Positions 1 to 8,213 of a stretch of DNA of 8,213 bases are shown in pieces. How positions within the stretch are numbered: position 1 is the first letter of the stretch; every line of letters starts with the position of its first letter. Under the pieces are notes generated by a model that saw nothing but the letters and a program-made list of their open reading frames with translations, was not told where the DNA came from and searched no databases. The DNA is from JANRKG01 sp033763635 (GTDB taxonomy: Bacteria; Cyanobacteriota; Cyanobacteriia; GCF-001939115): the NCBI GenBank assembly GCA_033763635.1, contig JANRKG010000305.1, positions 1-8,213 on the forward strand. The letters are read 5' to 3'. A program made the position numbers and the translations under genes.

Positions 1-75
1 TTTGTCTTTTCTTTGGCATCACCCCACTTTAATAGATCTTTAACAATCCATAGATCATCATTCTTCGGTTGATAC

Positions 76-147
76 TCTCAAAAAACGCAACATCATCTGC
101 GTCTTTCTCTCTCTACAAGCGAGCAGCATGGTACTCACCACTAAGGA
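76..147 (-). pseudogene. Relic of the 3' end of the secreted Cys-rich protein gene (degenerate repeat copy)
   Basis: This stretch aligns with 1139-1209, the 3' end and immediate downstream of the Cys-rich protein gene at 1156-1581, in the same orientation. The best blocks are 76-101 against 1139-1164 (24 of 26 bases) and about 117-134 against the block ending in CATGGTAC (16 of 18). On the minus strand the relic reads S-T-M-L-L-A-C-R-E-R, against G-C-T-M-V-L-D-C-R-E-R in the intact gene. It then runs on without the matching stop, and its upstream part is not open. It is therefore a decayed duplicate of a gene end, not a gene. It ends about 10 bp before the DUF3592 start codon. The homology is seen by eye only; how far it extends to the left is unclear. 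Confidence 0.6.
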
Positions 148-156
148 TAGTTAGCA

Positions 157-909
157 ATGCAATCAAAAGCAATCGTCTATCTCGCTGTTGCTATATGCAG
201 CATTTTTCCCTTGACCGGTATTGGATTGCTGATTGGCGCGTTCTCCTCGTATAGAAATACCAGTTCATTTGTCAAAGCAGCCTCCAGATCTGAAGGGACT
301 GTGGTGGATATGGTAGTAGTGGATACGGGAGTGAATAATTCGAGTAGATCTAGATCCTCTATTGCCTATAGACCTACCATTCATTTCATTGATCACACGG
401 GCGAGAAAGTCGAATTTACTTCATCAGTTGGCACTAACCCACCAAGTTACTCGAAAGGACAAAAGGTGGAAATTTTATACCACCCAGATGAACCAGAAAA
501 TGCACAGATCAATGACTTCGGCTCTCTGTGGGGTGATTCGATCACCCTAGGGGGAATGGGCGGGGGATTTTTGATAATCGGGATGATCCTCATGAGTATC
601 CCCTTTGTTGTATTTGTTCTGCCAAATTTCAATAAGGAGTACTTAAAGAAAAGTGGAGTACCGATTCAGACTAAGTTCCAACGTGTTGAGATCAATAACT
701 CTGTGTCCATAGATGGGGTACATCCATTTGTGGTTCTAACGCAATGGCAGGACCCCTCAACATCGGAGTTGCACATATTCCGAAGTGACGATCTCCAGTT
801 TGATCCGTCAGATTACATGAAGAGCGAGAGAATTACAGTCTTTATAGAGGAAAATAATCCGAAGAAGTATTACGTTGATCTCTCATTTCTTCCTAAACCT
901 GCGGAATAA
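157..909 (+). CDS. DUF3592 domain-containing membrane protein
   Basis: A 250-residue protein with two hydrophobic helices, about residues 5-28 and 131-155. Between them is a soluble region with the DUF3592 signature: G47-T-V-V-D, then Y71-R-P, E86-F-T-S-S-V-G, P95-P-S-Y, and L107-Y-H-P-D-E-P. After the second helix comes a repeat-like half (about 168-247) with P190-F, Q196-W-Q-D-P, F208-R-S-D and F215-D-P, also typical of longer DUF3592 proteins. The expected topology is an inner-membrane protein with two globular parts on one side. The molecular function of the family is unknown to me. The start is ATG 157, preceded by AAGGA about 9 bp upstream. It appears monocistronic, with a hairpin about 58 bp past the stop. 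Imperfect direct repeats lie on either side (76-147 and 1139-1209). Family call is fairly sure; role unknown. Confidence 0.85.
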   Translation: MQSKAIVYLAVAICSIFPLTGIGLLIGAFSSYRNTSSFVKAASRSEGTVVDMVVVDTGVNNSSRSRSSIAYRPTIHFIDHTGEKVEFTSSVGTNPPSYSKGQKVEILYHPDEPENAQINDFGSLWGDSITLGGMGGGFLIIGMILMSIPFVVFVLPNFNKEYLKKSGVPIQTKFQRVEINNSVSIDGVHPFVVLTQWQDPSTSELHIFRSDDLQFDPSDYMKSERITVFIEENNPKKYYVDLSFLPKPAE

Positions 910-966
910 GTTAGTGACCACAACATACTGAACAAGAGTTAAGCCCTACTGAAGCCCTCTATCGCG

Positions 967-998
967 CCCCACCCGAAAATATTTCGGGTAGGGTGGGG
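967..998. terminator. Strong GC-rich hairpin, candidate terminator between convergent genes
   Basis: CCCCACCC (967-974) can pair with GGGTGGGG (991-998). Alternatively CCCGAAA (972-978) pairs with TTTCGGG (982-988) inside CCCCA/TGGGG. The two pairings compete for the same C-run, so two stable foldings exist. It lies 58 bp downstream of the DUF3592 stop, before the oppositely oriented gene that ends at 1156. This is where a bidirectional terminator is expected. There is no U-tract on either side, so rho-independent termination is not certain; it could also be a dispersed palindromic repeat. Confidence 0.45.
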
Positions 999-1155
999 TT
1001 GTATGCCCAGGATTTACGACTTCTACTTTGAGCCACACACTCGCTAGAACCCACAAGGCAATACCATAGCGACGAGCCTAGAATTCACGGACTAGAACTA
1101 TTCTTCTATCGATCACCTTTTAGGCAACCAGTGCACATTCTCAAGAAACGGAACA

Positions 1156-1581
1156 TCATCTGCGGCATTCCCGCTCCCTACAATCGAGCACCATGGTACA
1201 CCCATAGGATGCAGTATCAACTGCGAAGCTGGAGGCTTGTGTTACGGTAAACCAAGGGCTTTGGGTATACCAAATAGAACTCACGCCAAGGCAAGAGGGG
1301 TCGGCACGGCAGGCGGTTAGCGCATCAGATAAGCTCCCTTCGATTCCCCGTTTGCCAGTGATAATGCCTTGGTAAGGGCCGCGCACTGTACAGGTTTTGG
1401 CTTCAGTGTCGAGCAGGAGTTGGTTGTTGCTGCAAGGCGACTGGACTGGAGAACCTAGAGCATCTATTTCGGACGCTGTGAGACGACGGCCAACTAGGTC
1501 AGGCTGCGTCTTGGGGTAAGCACGGGTATGCCCAACAGAGAGAAGAAGTCCACAAGCTACAATCCATAATCCTGGCTTCAT
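1156..1581 (-). CDS. Small secreted Cys-rich protein with PAN/apple-like segment
   Basis: A 141-residue protein if started at ATG 1581. This start gives a clear signal peptide: M-K-P, a hydrophobic core to about residue 17, and a likely cut after T-R-A at residue 21. A TTG at 1644 in the same frame would add 21 residues ahead of the signal and is less likely. The mature part has seven cysteines (C50, C64, C91, C97, C128, C134, C139). The segment around residues 83-100, with S-L-S-D-A, then A-C-R-A-D-P-S-C-L-G-V, resembles the PAN/apple fold in which spaced cysteines form disulfides. An extracytoplasmic binding role is an inference; no enzyme motif is visible. A TATACT -10-like box lies on the minus strand at 1657-1662, with only a poor -35 upstream that would fall inside the mobile element. 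The 3' end is partly duplicated at 76-147. Confidence 0.65.
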   Translation of the reverse strand: MKPGLWIVACGLLLSVGHTRAYPKTQPDLVGRRLTASEIDALGSPVQSPCSNNQLLLDTEAKTCTVRGPYQGIITGKRGIEGSLSDALTACRADPSCLGVSSIWYTQSPWFTVTQASSFAVDTASYGCTMVLDCRERECRR

Positions 1582-1673
1582 ATACACTCTGTTCTGGATG
1601 TGTTTAAGTTGGGTAGATTGAGCAAGGAATAAGAGAAGTCCCAATCCTTGTTAAAAAGTATACAATTCATGAA

Positions 1674-1692
1674 AACTAGTGGGTCATTTGCT
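1674..1692 (+). repeat. Left terminal inverted repeat of the IS630-type element
   Basis: Reads AACTAGTGGGTCATTTGCT and matches the reverse complement of 1982-2000 with a single A/G difference. The outermost 3-4 bases may be chance matches outside the true end. Confidence 0.65.
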
Positions 1693-1752
1693 ACGGTTAA
1701 TGCCTTGGATTAAAAGAGGGAAAATAATAGCACTCTAGCGTGAGGTGGCGCT

Positions 1753-1983
1753 ATGACTCGTCAGCAAAAGCACCCGCTTCGAGATTTGACTGCTGAAGAA
1801 CAGCAGTATTTGGAAAAGGTCAGTCGATCGCAAAGTGAAAGTGTCAGTCGTGTAGTCCGGGCCAAGATATTGTTGCTTGTTGCAGAGGGAAAAAACTACA
1901 CAGAAGCAGCCCACGAAGTGGGACGACGTTGTGGAGATGCAGTTGGGAAATTAGTGGCTCGATTCAACGGAGAGGGAATAAAG
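1753..1983 (+). pseudogene. IS630-family transposase, N-terminal fragment
   Basis: About 77 codons are recognisable as the N-terminal helix-turn-helix part of cyanobacterial IS630 transposases: H7-P-L-R, L12-T-A-E-E, S24-R-S-Q-S, V35-R-A-K, Y49-T-E-A-A, G61-D-A-V, R70-F-N-G-E-G. The ATG at 1753 has GAGG 7 bp upstream. The frame stays open to 2070, but everything after G76-K77 is translated from the inverted end and from antisense of the shell gene, so it is not transposase. The DDE catalytic domain is absent, so the product cannot transpose the element on its own. The family match is from remembered sequences. Confidence 0.75.
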
Positions 1984-2000
1984 CAAATGACCCACCAGTT
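1982..2000 (-). repeat. Right terminal inverted repeat of the IS630-type element
   Basis: Reverse complement reads AACTGGTGGGTCATTTGCT, 18 of 19 identical to 1674-1692. It directly follows the truncated transposase frame and precedes the shell-gene stop codon (2004-2006) by 3 bp. Confidence 0.65.
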
Positions 2001-2003
2001 AGT

Positions 2004-3401
2004 TTACAGCCCAATTTCTACATCTTCAAGGACACCCAATGCGTCAGGGATAAGAACAGCTGTTGAGTAATAAAGACTAACTAAATAAGATTTAACTCCC
2101 TTGTCGTTGATTCCCGTAAACTGCACCGATAAGCTGGGTTGATGCTCATCGGGAATGCCCGTTTTATGGAGACCAATTACCCCTTGATGATCCTCTCCAA
2201 CACGCAGGATAAGGATAGAGGTTGTTCCCTCCTTGGTAATCGGAATTTTATTGCAGGGAAAAATCGGGTAATTGCGCCAAGCAGGAATAATTTTGCCGTC
2301 TATTTCTCGACTGGGGGAATAGATACCACGATGGTTACACTCTCGGTTAAATGCTGCGATCGCGCGAGGATGCGCTAAGAAAAAATGGGATTTGCGTCGC
2401 CGGGACAGCAATTCATCCAAATCATCGGGAGTTGGGGGTCCGCTACGGGTATAGATGCGTTGCTCAAGGGCAGCGTTATGCAACAAGCCAAATTCCGGGC
2501 TGTTGATCAGGTCATATTCTTGCCGTTCGCGCAACGCTTCAATAGTCAGGCGTAACTGCTGTTGTGTCTGATCCATGGGTTCACTGTGGAGATCAGCGAC
2601 CCGTGTATTAACCCGTAAAATCGTTTGGGCAGTACTCAACTTATATTCCCTGGGGGTCAAATCATAATCCACAAAAGTTCGAGGCAGTGGTGTTTCCAGT
2701 CCATGACCCGCAGCCAAGGCAATTGCTGCTTGGTGGTGGCGATCTTGAGGTTTGTCGATCAGTTCTCGAAAACGGTCAAGTTGAGTTTGTAACGCCTCAG
2801 ACTGATTCAAAATCTCCCGAAACCGTTGGATAGGTAGAGACAAGACAGTACAACGGGTAATGGCTTGAAACGTTGCCTCCCAAATCGGCTGTCCTAAGGC
2901 AATTGCTTCCCCGCCAAAGGTATCTCCATCGGCTAAGATATCTCGCAATGCCTGTCTTTCGTACTTTCCGTCCTTCAGCTTATTGATTTTACCGTGGGCG
3001 ATCAAAAAGACTTGCTCGATCGGTTGTCCTTCCTCAACAATGACATCCCCTCTTCCAAACTCTCGTTGCACACAACCACTAGCCAAGGCATTTAAAACCT
3101 CAGTATCTTCAAATCCCTGGAGTAAGGGAAGTTCAATCAAAGATTGGGGAATAACATGAACTTCAGCGCCTGTATTGCTAAAACTAACCCGCCCTTCCCC
3201 CAAGTTATAGGTCAACCGACGGTTAACCCGGTAAGCTCCCCCTATCATAGGTACCCAGGGTAACATCTGGAGTAACCATCGCGGGGTAATCCCCTGCATT
3301 TGGGGCGGTGTTTTTGTAGTAGTCGCTAAATTCTTAGCTGCTTGGGTACTTAAACTCAACAGTGATCGCTCTAAATTCGCCCTAATTGAAGCATCTGTCA
3401 T
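2004..3401 (-). CDS. Family 2B encapsulin-like shell protein with inserted cNMP-binding-like domain (second paralogue)
   Basis: A 465-residue protein, usually annotated as a cyclic nucleotide-binding protein or Crp-type regulator. Features in order: N-arm with A21-A-K-N-L-A-T-T-T-K and M35-Q-G-I (about 15-50); G54[11 protein letters not shown] leading into the E-loop; a cNMP-binding-like beta-roll (about 87-212) with F162-G-G-E-A; then shell-type blocks F243-V-D-Y, A268-D-L, L283[13 protein letters not shown]321-P-P-T-P-D-D-L-D, F341-L-A-H-P-R-A-I, G407-V-I-G-L-H-K-T and V448-xx-P-D-A-L-G. The arrangement matches encapsulin shells that enclose terpene cyclases. No helix-turn-helix remains, so a repressor role is unlikely. 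The canonical cNMP-contacting Glu and Arg positions read G164 and W174. It is the last gene of the cluster, 191 bp after its paralogue, with no clear ribosome site before ATG 3401. The mobile element starts 3 bp past the stop. The shell assignment comes from remembered family sequences. Confidence 0.88.
   Translation of the reverse strand: MTDASIRANLERSLLSLSTQAAKNLATTTKTPPQMQGITPRWLLQMLPWVPMIGGAYRVNRRLTYNLGEGRVSFSNTGAEVHVIPQSLIELPLLQGFEDTEVLNALASGCVQREFGRGDVIVEEGQPIEQVFLIAHGKINKLKDGKYERQALRDILADGDTFGGEAIALGQPIWEATFQAITRCTVLSLPIQRFREILNQSEALQTQLDRFRELIDKPQDRHHQAAIALAAGHGLETPLPRTFVDYDLTPREYKLSTAQTILRVNTRVADLHSEPMDQTQQQLRLTIEALRERQEYDLINSPEFGLLHNAALEQRIYTRSGPPTPDDLDELLSRRRKSHFFLAHPRAIAAFNRECNHRGIYSPSREIDGKIIPAWRNYPIFPCNKIPITKEGTTSILILRVGEDHQGVIGLHKTGIPDEHQPSLSVQFTGINDKGVKSYLVSLYYSTAVLIPDALGVLEDVEIGL
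2356..2363. repeat. HIP1 octamer GCGATCGC
   Basis: A single perfect copy of the highly iterated palindrome that is over-represented in many cyanobacterial genomes. It lies inside the second shell gene and supports a cyanobacterial origin. Confidence 0.6.
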
Positions 3402-3438
3402 GACGGTAATATCTGACGCTAATTGATCGAGAGATTAG

Positions 3439-3500
3439 GGTGCGTTACATGGTTGCTATCTTGGCAATAACCAGCATTGAACAAGCCGTTGCAACGCACC
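3439..3500. repeat. Imperfect palindrome GGTGCGTT...AACGCACC in the spacer between shell genes
   Basis: GGTGCGTT (3439-3446) is complementary to AACGCACC (3493-3500). An inner TTGC (3453-3456)/GCAA (3464-3467) pair is also possible. The arms resemble the common dispersed GGTGCGTTACG/CGTAACGCACC palindromes of filamentous cyanobacteria, here with a long 46-base centre. It may be a decayed copy of such a repeat, or an RNA structure in the transcript just ahead of the second shell gene. Confidence 0.4.
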
Positions 3501-3516
3501 AATTTACACCCATTCT

Positions 3517-3557
3517 GGTCAGCGACCTGTTTCCAAAGTAGTCAACGACCGCTGACC
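3517..3557. repeat. Inverted repeat GGTCAGCG...CGCTGACC in the spacer between shell genes
   Basis: Perfect 8-bp arms at 3517-3524 and 3550-3557 enclose 25 bases. In the minus-strand transcript this hairpin would form 36 to 76 nt after the stop of the first shell gene. There is no U-run, so it may stabilise the upstream message or be part of a dispersed repeat. Confidence 0.35.
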
Positions 3558-3592
3558 TCTACACCATTGGCTATAAGAGATCGATTCCCTAG

Positions 3593-5005
3593 TTACAGCC
3601 CAATTTCTACCTCTTCGAGAATACCTAATGCATCGGGAACGAGGACAGCGAGGGAGTAGTAAACGCTCACTAAGTAGGAAATCACTGCCTTTTCGTTAAT
3701 TCCCATGAAACGCACCGATAAACTGGGCTGATATTCGTCAGGAATATTGGTTTTATGCAGACCAATGACCCCTTGATTAGCTGCGCCTGCCCGCATCAAG
3801 ACAATAGAACTGGTTCGTTCCTTAGTAACAGGAATTTTATTGCAAGGATAGATAGGAATACCACGCCAAGAAGGAATAGCGCTATTGCCCATAGGGATCG
3901 GAGCCGGATAGAGTCCTAAACGGTTGCATTCCCGACCAAAGGCTGCAATAGTTCGGGGATGGGCTAAGAAAAAGCTCGGTTCCTTCCAAACAATGGAGAT
4001 CAGCTCATCGAGATCATCGGGGGTTGGGGGGCCACTGCGGGTAAAGATGCGTTGGCTGACATCCGCGTTGTGCAACAGTCCAAAGTCACGATTGTTAATC
4101 ATTTCGTGCTCTTGGCGTTCCCGCAACGCTTCGATCGTCAGGCGCAATTGCTCCTCTGTTTGGTTCATGGGTTCGTTGTAGAGGTCAGCAACCCGTGTAT
4201 TAATCTGCAAAATGGTTTGAGCAACGCTTAACTGGTATTCTCGTGGATTCATCTCATAATCCGCAAAGGTTCCCGGTAATAGGCTCTCCCCTGCATGGCC
4301 TGAAGAAATATCAATGGCAGATTCCCCTTCTGAGTTCTTGGGTTTGCTCAATTTAGCGCGGAACTCGTCTACCTGTGCCTGTAACGCTTCTGACTGGTTC
4401 ACCAAGGTTTGAAAAGCGGATTGGGGCAGGGAGAGAATCGTACAACGGGTTAAAGCGGTCAGGGTGACATCCCAAGTATCCTGAGAGTCCACTAAAGCAT
4501 AATCCCCAAAATGATCACCAGTTGCCAAGACTTTCAGGGTAACTTGCTCATCATACTTGCCTGCTCCCACCACTCTCACTTTACCGTGAGCAACCAGGAT
4601 GATCTGCTCTGCCGCTTGGCCTGCCTGGATGATGGCCTCTCCCGCCGAAAATTCCTGTTGGACAAATTGACTGGCGAGGGCATTTAATACTTCAATATCT
4701 TGAAATCCCCGTAACAAAGGCAATTCAATCAACTCCTGGGGAATCACTTGAATTTGTGCCCCCGTATTGGCAAAGGCAATTCGCCCATCCCCAACGGTGT
4801 AAGTTAAGCGACGGTTGACCCGATAGCTTCCCCCGACGGCTTCAACCCAAGGGAGCAATTTTAAGAGCCACCGTGAGGTAATACCCTGCATTTGGGGTTG
4901 GGTTTTGGTAGTGGTCGCCAAATTCCGCGCCGCTTCGGTTCCCAAACTCATGGGCTGTTGTTCAATTTGATCTTCTAGCAGGGGGGTATTAGCTGCATTG
5001 GCCAT
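3593..5005 (-). CDS. Family 2B encapsulin-like shell protein with inserted cNMP-binding-like domain (first paralogue)
   Basis: A 470-residue paralogue of the protein at 2004-3401, by eye about two-thirds identical over the C-terminal third. It has the same blocks: A25-[10 protein letters not shown]39-Q-G-I, Y61-R-V-N-R-R-L-T-Y; cNMP-like beta-roll about 92-217 with F166-G-D-Y-A; L287[13 protein letters not shown]325-P-P-T-P-D-D-L-D, F346-L-A-H-P-R, G412-V-I-G-L-H-K-T, V455-P-D-A-L-G, and the identical ending V-E-I-G-L. It differs in a longer N-terminus ([10 protein letters not shown] before the arm) and in V339-W-K-E-P-S before F-F-L-A-H-P, where the other has R-R-R-K-S-H. Canonical cNMP Glu and Arg positions are D168 and W178. 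ATG 5005 has GGAG 11 bp upstream (5017-5020). It lies 175 bp behind the geosmin synthase. Likely forms a T=1-like shell around the synthase, alone or mixed with the paralogue (inference). Confidence 0.9.
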   Translation of the reverse strand: MANAANTPLLEDQIEQQPMSLGTEAARNLATTTKTQPQMQGITSRWLLKLLPWVEAVGGSYRVNRRLTYTVGDGRIAFANTGAQIQVIPQELIELPLLRGFQDIEVLNALASQFVQQEFSAGEAIIQAGQAAEQIILVAHGKVRVVGAGKYDEQVTLKVLATGDHFGDYALVDSQDTWDVTLTALTRCTILSLPQSAFQTLVNQSEALQAQVDEFRAKLSKPKNSEGESAIDISSGHAGESLLPGTFADYEMNPREYQLSVAQTILQINTRVADLYNEPMNQTEEQLRLTIEALRERQEHEMINNRDFGLLHNADVSQRIFTRSGPPTPDDLDELISIVWKEPSFFLAHPRTIAAFGRECNRLGLYPAPIPMGNSAIPSWRGIPIYPCNKIPVTKERTSSIVLMRAGAANQGVIGLHKTNIPDEYQPSLSVRFMGINEKAVISYLVSVYYSLAVLVPDALGILEEVEIGL

Positions 5006-5109
5006 GATTGATTAATCTCCGTTAGTAGATTTACTGATAAGCAAGGGAATTCGTATAGCTTTTTCAGGCAAATAAGGTACAGAGTGCAGAGATATTGCCT
5101 CCGCGTGAA

Positions 5110-5125
5110 GGCATAGGGCTATGCC
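5110..5125. repeat. Palindrome GGCATAG-GG-CTATGCC between geosmin synthase and shell genes
   Basis: Seven-base arms around GG, 56 bp past the geosmin synthase stop. There is no following U-run on the minus strand, so it is not a standard terminator. It could be an operator-like site, a message 3'-end stabiliser or a dispersed repeat. The rest of this 175-bp spacer shows nothing else clear. Confidence 0.35.
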
Positions 5126-5180
5126 CCCAAACTCATCGGCATGAAATTGCGATATCAAATTTTCTAAGGCTCGATCGTGT

Positions 5181-7571
<2,391 letters not shown>

Positions 7572-7873
7572 TTATTTGTACCAAAGTTCGACACACTCAA
7601 ACCTAGCAATACGGTGAGAATTGTGGCATAAATGGATACCAGCAATCCTCGTCCCATCCAGTACTCTGAACTGATTGCTTAGCGTAATCGTTTGTCAGCT
7701 TATCGTCTACCTCGTTGCGAAGCTCCTCTGTAAGGAGTGGAGGTGTACTCCAGATTAAGTTGTTCAACGGGACTACGACCATTGGCAGAGAAAGGTTGAA
7801 CAGATAGCAAACCACCATCAAAAAGTTGCAATCGAGCCACATTCAGTAATTCAACTGAATACTCGAAAGAAGC

Positions 7874-7899
7874 TCGAAATCTACACTTCGAAATCTACA
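7874..7899. repeat. Two copies of TCGAAATCTACA, period 14
   Basis: Exact 12-bp copies at 7874-7885 and 7888-7899, separated by CT. A further CGAAA lies just before them. The spacing of about one and a third helical turns does not favour a paired operator; a small slippage repeat is as likely. Confidence 0.5.
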
Positions 7900-8011
7900 T
7901 TAACGGTTACAGAATTCTTGAAAGTGAGGATAGAAGATATGTTCTTCTTGGTCAAAGTGATGCTTTTTTAAGCTCATCATCTATCTCATGCGGCTCATCG
8001 TACTTTGAAAA

Positions 8012-8025
8012 AAAGCTATAGCTTT
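8012..8025. repeat. 14-bp perfect palindrome AAAGCTATAGCTTT
   Basis: Perfect dyad symmetry without a spacer, about 450 bp upstream of the geosmin synthase start. It could be a regulator half-site pair or a cruciform-prone site. Its distance from the gene makes a direct operator role uncertain. Confidence 0.4.
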
Positions 8026-8118
8026 GTCACTAACTGGTTGCAATAGTTGAAATTGCTCCAAATCCTTACAAAGAATCTGATTTATTTCAGTAGCAGACAC
8101 GAGAAGCGGGCAAAGTTC

Positions 8119-8153
8119 CCTTTTTTCCTCCTACCTTTTTTCCTCCTACCTTT
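8119..8153. repeat. 15-bp tandem repeat CCTTTTTTCCTCCTA, about 2.3 copies
   Basis: Two exact 15-bp units (8119-8133 and 8134-8148) followed by CCTTT. Short tandem repeats of this size are common between cyanobacterial genes. The minus strand shows repeated AGGAGG, but no start codon follows at a useful distance, so it is not a ribosome site. Confidence 0.6.
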
Positions 8154-8213
8154 ATTGTTAAGGTTGCCTGAACGTAATAAGTGACGATCGACAGAAGCCA
8201 GAAGAAAAGCAAC

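Larger units (their letters stand above)
1674..2000 (+). mobile_element. MITE-like internally deleted IS630-type element
   Basis: A 327-bp unit bounded by inverted ends: 1674-1692 matches the reverse complement of 1982-2000 at 18 of 19 positions (core GTGGGTCATTTGCT). Inside, 1753-1983 keeps the first part of an IS630-type transposase, and the coding match stops exactly where the right inverted end begins. This fits loss of the middle and 3' part of a roughly 1-kb IS, leaving a non-autonomous derivative that could be moved by a full-length relative. IS630 elements duplicate a TA target. TA is present at the left edge (1677-1678), but the mirrored right dinucleotide is CA, so the exact ends and the target duplication are uncertain. 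The right end lies 3 bp from the stop codon of the last shell gene. Confidence 0.65.

Noticed and set aside
1582..1644. Upstream TTG start at 1644 for the secreted Cys-rich protein
   Set aside because: It would place 21 residues before a well-formed signal peptide that starts at the ATG at 1581.
1984..2070. C-terminal 28 residues of the open transposase frame as part of a real fusion protein
   Set aside because: They are translated from the inverted repeat and from antisense of the conserved shell-gene end.
3477..3659. Plus-strand 60-residue frame overlapping the spacer and the end of the first shell gene
   Set aside because: Its end is antisense of the conserved shell C-terminus and resembles the antisense tail at 2010-2070 only because the two shell genes are paralogous.
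2004..5005. The two cNMP-domain proteins as Crp/Fnr-type transcription regulators of geosmin synthesis
   Set aside because: The proteins are about twice the length of Crp, have no C-terminal helix-turn-helix, and the parts flanking the cNMP-like domain match shell-protein blocks.
7575..7600. TTGAGT/TACAAA as a sigma-70 promoter for the geosmin synthase
   Set aside because: The 14-bp spacing is too short and both boxes match poorly, so it is mentioned only as a possible -10.
7603..7842. 79-residue minus-strand frame just upstream of the geosmin synthase as a small leader gene
   Set aside because: No ribosome site, unusual composition rich in Trp and Cys, no recognisable family, and an overlapping frame looks more protein-like.
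7874..8153. Short repeats upstream of the cluster as a CRISPR array
   Set aside because: Units are 12-15 bp, directly adjacent or 2 bp apart, with no spacers and only two or three copies.

Overview
The window most likely comes from a filamentous cyanobacterium. The evidence is a full-length bifunctional geosmin synthase of the cyanobacterial type, a HIP1 octamer (GCGATCGC), a DUF3592 membrane protein of a kind common in cyanobacteria, and an IS630-type transposase remnant. I have no basis for a genus call.

The core is a three-gene cluster on the minus strand. It reads geosmin synthase (7559 to 5181), then a 470-residue encapsulin-like shell protein (5005 to 3593), then a 465-residue paralogue (3401 to 2004). 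The two downstream proteins belong to the family usually annotated as 'cyclic nucleotide-binding' or 'Crp/Fnr regulator' beside geosmin and 2-methylisoborneol synthases. Their N-arm, inserted cNMP-binding-like domain and C-terminal blocks match Family 2B encapsulins as I remember them: HK97-fold shell proteins with a cNMP-like domain inserted in the shell fold. Neither has room for a DNA-binding domain. The geosmin synthase carries three copies of a G-x-(P)-T-G-L-G-(T/S) motif in its linker and C-terminal tail, outside the catalytic folds, and these are good candidates for shell-targeting tags. The simplest reading is that geosmin is made from farnesyl diphosphate by an enzyme packed in a protein shell built from one or two paralogous subunits.

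Left part (1-2003): a plus-strand DUF3592 two-helix membrane protein (157-909), a terminator-like hairpin (967-998), a small minus-strand secreted Cys-rich protein with a PAN/apple-like segment (1581 to 1156), and a 327-bp MITE-like element (1674-2000). The element has 19-bp inverted ends and keeps only the first ~77 codons of an IS630 transposase; it ends 3 bp beyond the stop of the last shell gene. A decayed second copy of the 3' end of the secreted-protein gene lies at 76-147, so the DUF3592 gene sits between imperfect direct repeats.

Right part (7560-8213): about 650 bp upstream of the geosmin synthase with no convincing gene. It holds the presumed promoter region, two short tandem repeats and a 14-bp palindrome. 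The spacers inside the cluster (175 and 191 bp) are long for a tight operon and contain inverted repeats, so internal promoters or RNA processing are possible.
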